Shown here piece after piece: positions 60,280-64,000 of a DNA stretch of 64,000 nucleotides. Origin of the DNA: Yinghuangia soli (GTDB lineage: Bacteria; Actinomycetota; Actinomycetes; Streptomycetales; Streptomycetaceae); contig NZ_JAKFHA010000006.1 of assembly GCF_021502675.1 (NCBI RefSeq), positions 120,456-184,455 of the forward strand, in the 5' to 3' direction. Positions within the stretch are counted from its first letter, which is position 1. Each line of letters starts with the position of its first letter. The notes under the pieces were generated by a model that worked only from the letters and a program-made list of their open reading frames with translations, did not search any database and was not told where the DNA came from. The translations under genes were made by a program, and so were the position numbers.

Positions 60280-60945
60280 CTACTCGCCGGGGCGCGGCAG
60301 CAGGCCCGCTTCCATGGCGACGGTGACGGCCGCGGTGCGGTCGTCCACGCCGAGCTTGGCGAACGCGCGCAGCAGGTGGGTCTTCACGGTCGCCTCGCCG
60401 ATGTAGAGCTCGCGGCCGATGTCGGCGTTCGTCAGGCCGCGGGCGACCAGGCCGAGCACCTGCGTCTCGCGCGGGCTCAGCGACTCCCGGACGGGTGCGC
60501 GCAGGCGCGTGACCAGCTTGGCGGCGACCGGCGGGGCGAGCACGGTCTCGCCGCGGGCGGCGGCGCGGACCGCCGCGGCCAGGTCCGCGCGGGGCGTGTC
60601 CTTGAGCAGGTATCCGGCGGCCCCCGCCTCGACCGCGCGCACGATGTCGGTGTCGGTGTCGTACGTGGTCAGGATCAGGACGCGTACACCGGGCAGTTCG
60701 CGGGTGATGCGGCCGGTCGCGGTGACGCCGTCCGTGCCCGGCATGCGCAGGTCCATCAGGACCACGTCGGGGCGCAGTCCGGCAGCCATCGCGACCGCCT
60801 GCTCGCCGTCCTCGGCGGCGCCCACGACTTCGAGGTCCGGCTCGCCGGCGAGCATGCCGGCCAGGCCCTCGCGGACCACCGGGTGGTCGTCGGCCAGCAG
60901 CAGCCGGATGATGGCGGGTGCGCCCGCGGTCTCGTCGGCGTCCAT
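60280..60945 (-). CDS. NarL/FixJ-type response regulator
   Basis: 221-aa regulator: receiver domain (RLLLADDHPVVREGLAGML, phospho-acceptor D65 in VVLMDLRMPG, LTTYDTDTDI with Thr, LLKD Lys) and LuxR-type HTH (LSPRETQVLGLVARGLTNADIGRELYIGEATVKTHL). Its start ATG lies 2 nt after the histidine kinase stop. It is the last gene of an ABC–kinase–regulator operon and probably controls that operon's own transporter. Confidence 0.95.
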   Translation of the reverse strand: MDADETAGAPAIIRLLLADDHPVVREGLAGMLAGEPDLEVVGAAEDGEQAVAMAAGLRPDVVLMDLRMPGTDGVTATGRITRELPGVRVLILTTYDTDTDIVRAVEAGAAGYLLKDTPRADLAAAVRAAARGETVLAPPVAAKLVTRLRAPVRESLSPRETQVLGLVARGLTNADIGRELYIGEATVKTHLLRAFAKLGVDDRTAAVTVAMEAGLLPRPGE

Positions 60946-60947
60946 GG

Positions 60948-62147
60948 TCAGGGGATCTCCACGCGTACGGTCGTGCCCTCGCCCGGTGCACCGGTGATCT
61001 CCAGCGTGCCGCGGGCCTGTTCGATGCGGGCGCGCATGCCGCGCAGCCCGTAGCCGCCGGGTCCGTTCCCGGCGGGCGCGGCGAATCCGCAGCCGTTGTC
61101 GCGGACCACCAGCCGTACGCTGTCCGGCCGGTAGGCCAGTTCGGCGTCCACCGAGGTCGCCGCCGCGTGCTTGCGGACGTTCGCCAGGCACTCCTGGACC
61201 GTGCGGACGAGCACCACCTGGGTCGTCGCGGGCAGGTCGCGCGGGGTGCCGGCCACCCGGAACTCGGCCGCGATCTCCAGTTCTTCGGCCAGCCCCGCGA
61301 CGGCCCGCCCGAGGGCGTCCTGCAAGGTGCCGCCGGCCAGTTCGACCGGGTCCTGCGCGGCGACCAGGGCGCGGGCGTCGGCGAGGTTCTCGCGGGCCGT
61401 GCGGGCCGCGAGGTCGAGCCGCCGCCGCGTGCTCTCCACATCGGTGTCCAGCGTCGCCTCGGCGGCCTGCACGAGCATCACCAGGCTGGTGAAGCCCTGC
61501 GCCAGGGTGTCGTGGATCTCCCGGGCCAGCCGCTGGCGCTCGGCCAGGACGCCGGCCTCGTGGTTGGCCTCGGCCAGTTCCGCGCGGGTGCGCTCCAGTT
61601 CCTCGATGAGCCGGCCGCGCCGCTCCGACTCGTGGATCAGCACGCTGGTCACGAAGCCGAGGCCGAGGCTGGTGAGCATCGCGATGGCCACCGTGACCAG
61701 GGCCCCCACGACCGAGGTGCCGCCCTCGCCGTCGTGCACCGCCGTCCCGGCGACCGCGAGGACCGCGGTCAGCCCGATGGCCGCGGTCCGGATCCAGACG
61801 GTGTCGAGCACCGCCCACAGGTGCGGGAAGACGACGTACAGGATCACCAGGCCGGCGGGGGCGGTGAAGGCCATCACGGCGGAGGCCCCGACCGCGACCG
61901 CGAGGTAGAGGTACGCGCGGTACCCGCCGGGCCGCTGCATCGACGGGGCCATCAGGCCCGCGTAGGCCGCGGCGTACCCGGCGAGTGCCGCGTATCCCCA
62001 GGGCGACGCCCCGTGGTCGGCGAGCAGCACGACCGCGATGACGATGACCAGGGCGTACGCGAAGTGCCACACCCACAGCACCTTCGTCCGCCACTCGCCG
62101 TCCTCTTCGGGAAGCGTCGACGTCCACGGCCCGGCCTCGTCGGTCAC
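60948..62147 (-). CDS. Histidine kinase, DesK/NarX family (HisKA_3)
   Basis: 399-aa sensor kinase with about 5-6 membrane helices (residues ~20-170) and almost no extracellular loops, pointing to intramembrane sensing. A coiled linker (ELERTRAELAEANHEAGVLAERQ) leads to the H-box LAREIHDTLAQGF (H212) and an HATPase_c domain with NVRKHAAAT, DNGCGF and GYGLRGMRARIE. GTG 62147 overlaps the permease stop by 4 nt (GTGA). Cognate regulator follows directly. Such kinases commonly sense membrane perturbation or the drug exported by the linked ABC pump. Confidence 0.95.
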   Translation of the reverse strand: MTDEAGPWTSTLPEEDGEWRTKVLWVWHFAYALVIVIAVVLLADHGASPWGYAALAGYAAAYAGLMAPSMQRPGGYRAYLYLAVAVGASAVMAFTAPAGLVILYVVFPHLWAVLDTVWIRTAAIGLTAVLAVAGTAVHDGEGGTSVVGALVTVAIAMLTSLGLGFVTSVLIHESERRGRLIEELERTRAELAEANHEAGVLAERQRLAREIHDTLAQGFTSLVMLVQAAEATLDTDVESTRRRLDLAARTARENLADARALVAAQDPVELAGGTLQDALGRAVAGLAEELEIAAEFRVAGTPRDLPATTQVVLVRTVQECLANVRKHAAATSVDAELAYRPDSVRLVVRDNGCGFAAPAGNGPGGYGLRGMRARIEQARGTLEITGAPGEGTTVRVEIP

Positions 62148-62989
62148 CCTTCGTCCTTGCCCTTCCAGCGGAACCACTTCATGCACATGATGAACCCGAC
62201 GACGACCCACGCGGCGAGAACCAGCGCAGTGCGGCCGTGTTCCCAGCTGCCGGCCGGTTCCACCGCGGCGTACGCATCGGGCAGGAACACCGAGCGCATG
62301 CCCTGGCACATCCACTTGAGCGGGAAGAGTGAGGCGACGGTCTGCAGCCCCCTGGGCAGCTCCGCGAAGACCACGAACACGCCGGAGATGAACTGCAGCA
62401 CCATGACCGGCATGATCACCAGCGGGCCGCCGTTCTCGCCCTTGATGAGGTTGCTGCACACCAGGCCGAGCAGCGTGCACGCGGTCGCGCCGAGCAGGTA
62501 GACCCAGGCGAACGTGAACCAACGGCCCGGCGCGGTGGGCAGATCGAGGCCGAAGAACATGGAGCCGATGCCGAGCAGGACGACGGCCTGGCCGAGGCTG
62601 ACCACGACCACCATGGCGATCTTGCCGAGGAAGTACGAGGCAGGCGGCATCGGCGTGGCCCGCAGCCGCTTCAGGGTCCCGTTGTGGCGCTCCATGCCGA
62701 CCTGCAGTGACAGGCCCTGCAGGCACGCGGACAGGATCCCGGTCGCCAGCATGCCGGTCACGTAGATCTGCTGCGTACTGACCCCGGTCCCCTCGTAGGT
62801 GTGGTCGAAGATCGAGGCGAGGAGCAGGAACATCACGATCGGCATCGAGAAGGTGAAGAACACCTGGCGCCGGTCGCGGAAGAACTGCCGCAGCTCCAGG
62901 GCCGCGCGGGCCCGGCCGATGCGCAGCGTGCCGGGCCCGTCCGCGGCGGGCGGGCGTACCCGGACGGGGTCGGTCAGGGTCGCGGTCAT
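62144..62989 (-). CDS. ABC-2 type exporter permease
   Basis: 281-aa permease with six membrane helices: ELRQFFRDRRQVFFTFSMPIVMFLLLASIF, then METHNGTLKRL-type cytoplasmic segment (MERHNGTLKRLRATPMPPASYFLGKI), GLVCSNLIKGENGGPLVIMPVMVLQFISGVFVVFAELPRGLQTVASLFPLKW. This is the DrrB/YadH ABC-2 signature. ATG 62989 overlaps the ATPase stop by 4 nt (ATGA). Together with the ATPase it forms a drug or lipid exporter. Confidence 0.94.
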   Translation of the reverse strand: MTATLTDPVRVRPPAADGPGTLRIGRARAALELRQFFRDRRQVFFTFSMPIVMFLLLASIFDHTYEGTGVSTQQIYVTGMLATGILSACLQGLSLQVGMERHNGTLKRLRATPMPPASYFLGKIAMVVVVSLGQAVVLLGIGSMFFGLDLPTAPGRWFTFAWVYLLGATACTLLGLVCSNLIKGENGGPLVIMPVMVLQFISGVFVVFAELPRGLQTVASLFPLKWMCQGMRSVFLPDAYAAVEPAGSWEHGRTALVLAAWVVVGFIMCMKWFRWKGKDEG

Positions 62990-63852
62990 CGGGCTTCTCC
63001 GATCAGCTTCAGGTAGGTGTCCTCGAGCGTGGGGCGGTCGACCGCGAGGTCGGGCACCTCGCCGTCCGCTCCGCCGAGGCGTACGGCGAGTTCGGCGACC
63101 AGGGCGGTGGGCGCGGCGGTGACGGCCTCGCGCGCGGTGCCGCCCTCGGTCCAGCGGACCGTCGCCGGGGCCAGGTGGCGGCCGCCGAGCCGGTCCGGGG
63201 TGTCGACGTCCACGAGGCGGCCGCCGGCCAGGACGCCGACCCGGTCCGCGAGGTGTTCGGCCTCGTCCAGGTAGTGCGTGGTGAGCAGGATCGTGGTGCC
63301 GCCGTCCCGCAGCGACGCGACCAGGTCCCAGAACCTGCGGCGCACCTCGGGGTCGAAGCCGGTGGTCGGCTCGTCGAGGAAGAGGAGTTCGGGGTCGCCC
63401 AGGATGCCGAGCGCGACGTCCAGGCGGCGGCGCTGGCCGCCGGACAGCTGCGCGGTGCGGCTGCGCGCCTTGTCGGCGAGTCCGACCGCGGAGATGACGT
63501 CGTCGGGGTCGCGCGGCGCCGGGTAGTAGAGCGCGAAGTGGTGCACGATCTCCCGCACCGTCAGTTCCGCGAAGTCCTTGGACTCCTGCAGCACGATCCC
63601 GATCCGGGCCCGCCACGCGCGGTCCGCCCGGGCCGGGTCGGCGCCGAGCACCGACACCTCGCCCGCATCGCGGTCGCGCTGGCCTTCCAGGATCTCGGTG
63701 GTCGTGGTCTTGCCCGCGCCGTTCGGGCCGAGCAGCGCGAAGATCTCGCCGGTGCGCACGTCGAGGTCGATGCCGTCCACAGCGGTGTGCGCGCCGTATT
63801 GCTTGCGCAGTCCCCGTACCCGGATCGCGGTGCCGGGCTTCGTCGTCTCCAT
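62986..63852 (-). CDS. ABC transporter ATP-binding protein (DrrA-like)
   Basis: 288-aa nucleotide-binding subunit. Walker A GPNGAGKTT (residues 42-50), signature LSGGQRRRLDVALGI, Walker B LLFLDEPTTGFDPE, H-loop LLTTHYLDEAEHL. A C-terminal ~70-residue extension ending DRPTLEDTYLKLIGE is typical of DrrA-type drug exporters. ATG 63852 has GGGAGAG upstream. First gene of a four-gene operon (ATPase, permease, kinase, regulator) with overlapping start/stop codons. A 34-bp perfect inverted repeat lies 52 bp upstream. Confidence 0.95.
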   Translation of the reverse strand: METTKPGTAIRVRGLRKQYGAHTAVDGIDLDVRTGEIFALLGPNGAGKTTTTEILEGQRDRDAGEVSVLGADPARADRAWRARIGIVLQESKDFAELTVREIVHHFALYYPAPRDPDDVISAVGLADKARSRTAQLSGGQRRRLDVALGILGDPELLFLDEPTTGFDPEVRRRFWDLVASLRDGGTTILLTTHYLDEAEHLADRVGVLAGGRLVDVDTPDRLGGRHLAPATVRWTEGGTAREAVTAAPTALVAELAVRLGGADGEVPDLAVDRPTLEDTYLKLIGEAR

Positions 63853-63903
63853 GCCCCGACTCTCCCGGTCGGCCGGGGGTCCGCGGGACGTACAGCCGGT
63901 TGA

Positions 63904-63937
63904 CGCGGGCTGTCCACCGAACGGTGGACAGCCCGCG
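63904..63937. promoter_or_regulatory. 34-bp perfect inverted repeat upstream of the ABC operon
   Basis: Arms CGCGGGCTGTCCACCG and CGGTGGACAGCCCGCG separated by AA. No T-tract on either side. It is 52-85 bp upstream of the ATPase start, in promoter position. It could be an operator for the linked NarL-type regulator, or a terminator of a gene beyond the window edge. Confidence 0.6.
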
Positions 63938-64000
63938 GCGCGCGCACGCAGCGTGATGCGCGTCGTACCGATGTGCGGGCTTTGGTGGCAGCATCGGACG

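Overview
This 64 kb window is chromosomal DNA from a very high-GC actinomycete. The gene content and order resemble the Streptomycetaceae and their relatives: metG–rsmI–pmt, a Glp/MoeA–SepX block, a SpoIIE-type PAS-GAF-PP2C phosphatase, an Hrd-like sigma factor, an MscL locus and a perfect Streptomyces-type DnaA box. Genus cannot be fixed from the sequence alone. I see no phage, transposase, CRISPR array, rRNA or PKS/NRPS genes.

Layout. 1-8.7 kb: housekeeping and envelope genes (metG partial, rsmI, protein O-mannosyltransferase, TetR regulator, SGNH hydrolase, SpoIIE-type phosphatase, tRNA-Ala). 9-15.5 kb: a minus-strand run galU–glp/moeA–moaC–mogA–GNAT, followed by sepX, which joins molybdenum-cofactor-type genes to a cell-division membrane receptor; 5-formyl-THF cyclo-ligase is divergent. 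15.7-27.2 kb: a large membrane-anchored penicillin-acylase-type amidohydrolase, K+/H+ antiporter, MFS exporter, FmdB zinc ribbon, MTA phosphorylase, CpaB/SAF protein, mscL and a group 2 sigma factor. 27.4-33.2 kb: tRNA-Arg, an 872-aa protein of unknown function, a small secreted protein, an AUR1-like PAP2 protein and a flavoprotein. 33.3-42 kb: PhoX phosphatase divergent from a two-gene RNA-repair operon, then a Rieske lipoprotein, a membrane-anchored Mrr-like nuclease and tRNA-Val.

42-60 kb is mainly catabolic. It holds a P450, VOC protein, CaiB-type CoA-transferase, MFS importer, P1/DmpA peptidase, two MHYT-domain sensors flanking an amidase homolog that lacks catalytic residues, a nitronate-monooxygenase-like enzyme, two SCP2-type thiolases, a tandem DUF35 protein and an acyl-CoA synthetase, plus PIG-L and SnoaL-like proteins. 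The acyl-CoA synthetase/DUF35/thiolase set resembles steroid or branched side-chain degradation with a retro-aldol step. Two promoters in this block share a palindrome over the -35 box and the same leaderless design. 60-64 kb: an ABC exporter operon with its own NarL-type two-component system.

The most notable system is the RNA-repair operon at 35466-40279. One protein joins an RNA ligase to a polynucleotide-kinase-type P-loop domain. The translationally coupled second protein strings together an MJ1316 RNA-end-recognition domain, an EEP phosphatase/nuclease, a 2H cyclic phosphodiesterase and a pol-beta-type nucleotidyltransferase. Together they could cover recognition, end healing, 3'-end rebuilding and sealing of broken RNA. 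Other features worth following are degenerate 12-bp repeats at gene 3' ends that encode low-complexity tails, a FUS-like Gly/Gln/Tyr tail on MogA, and several clean operator-like palindromes.
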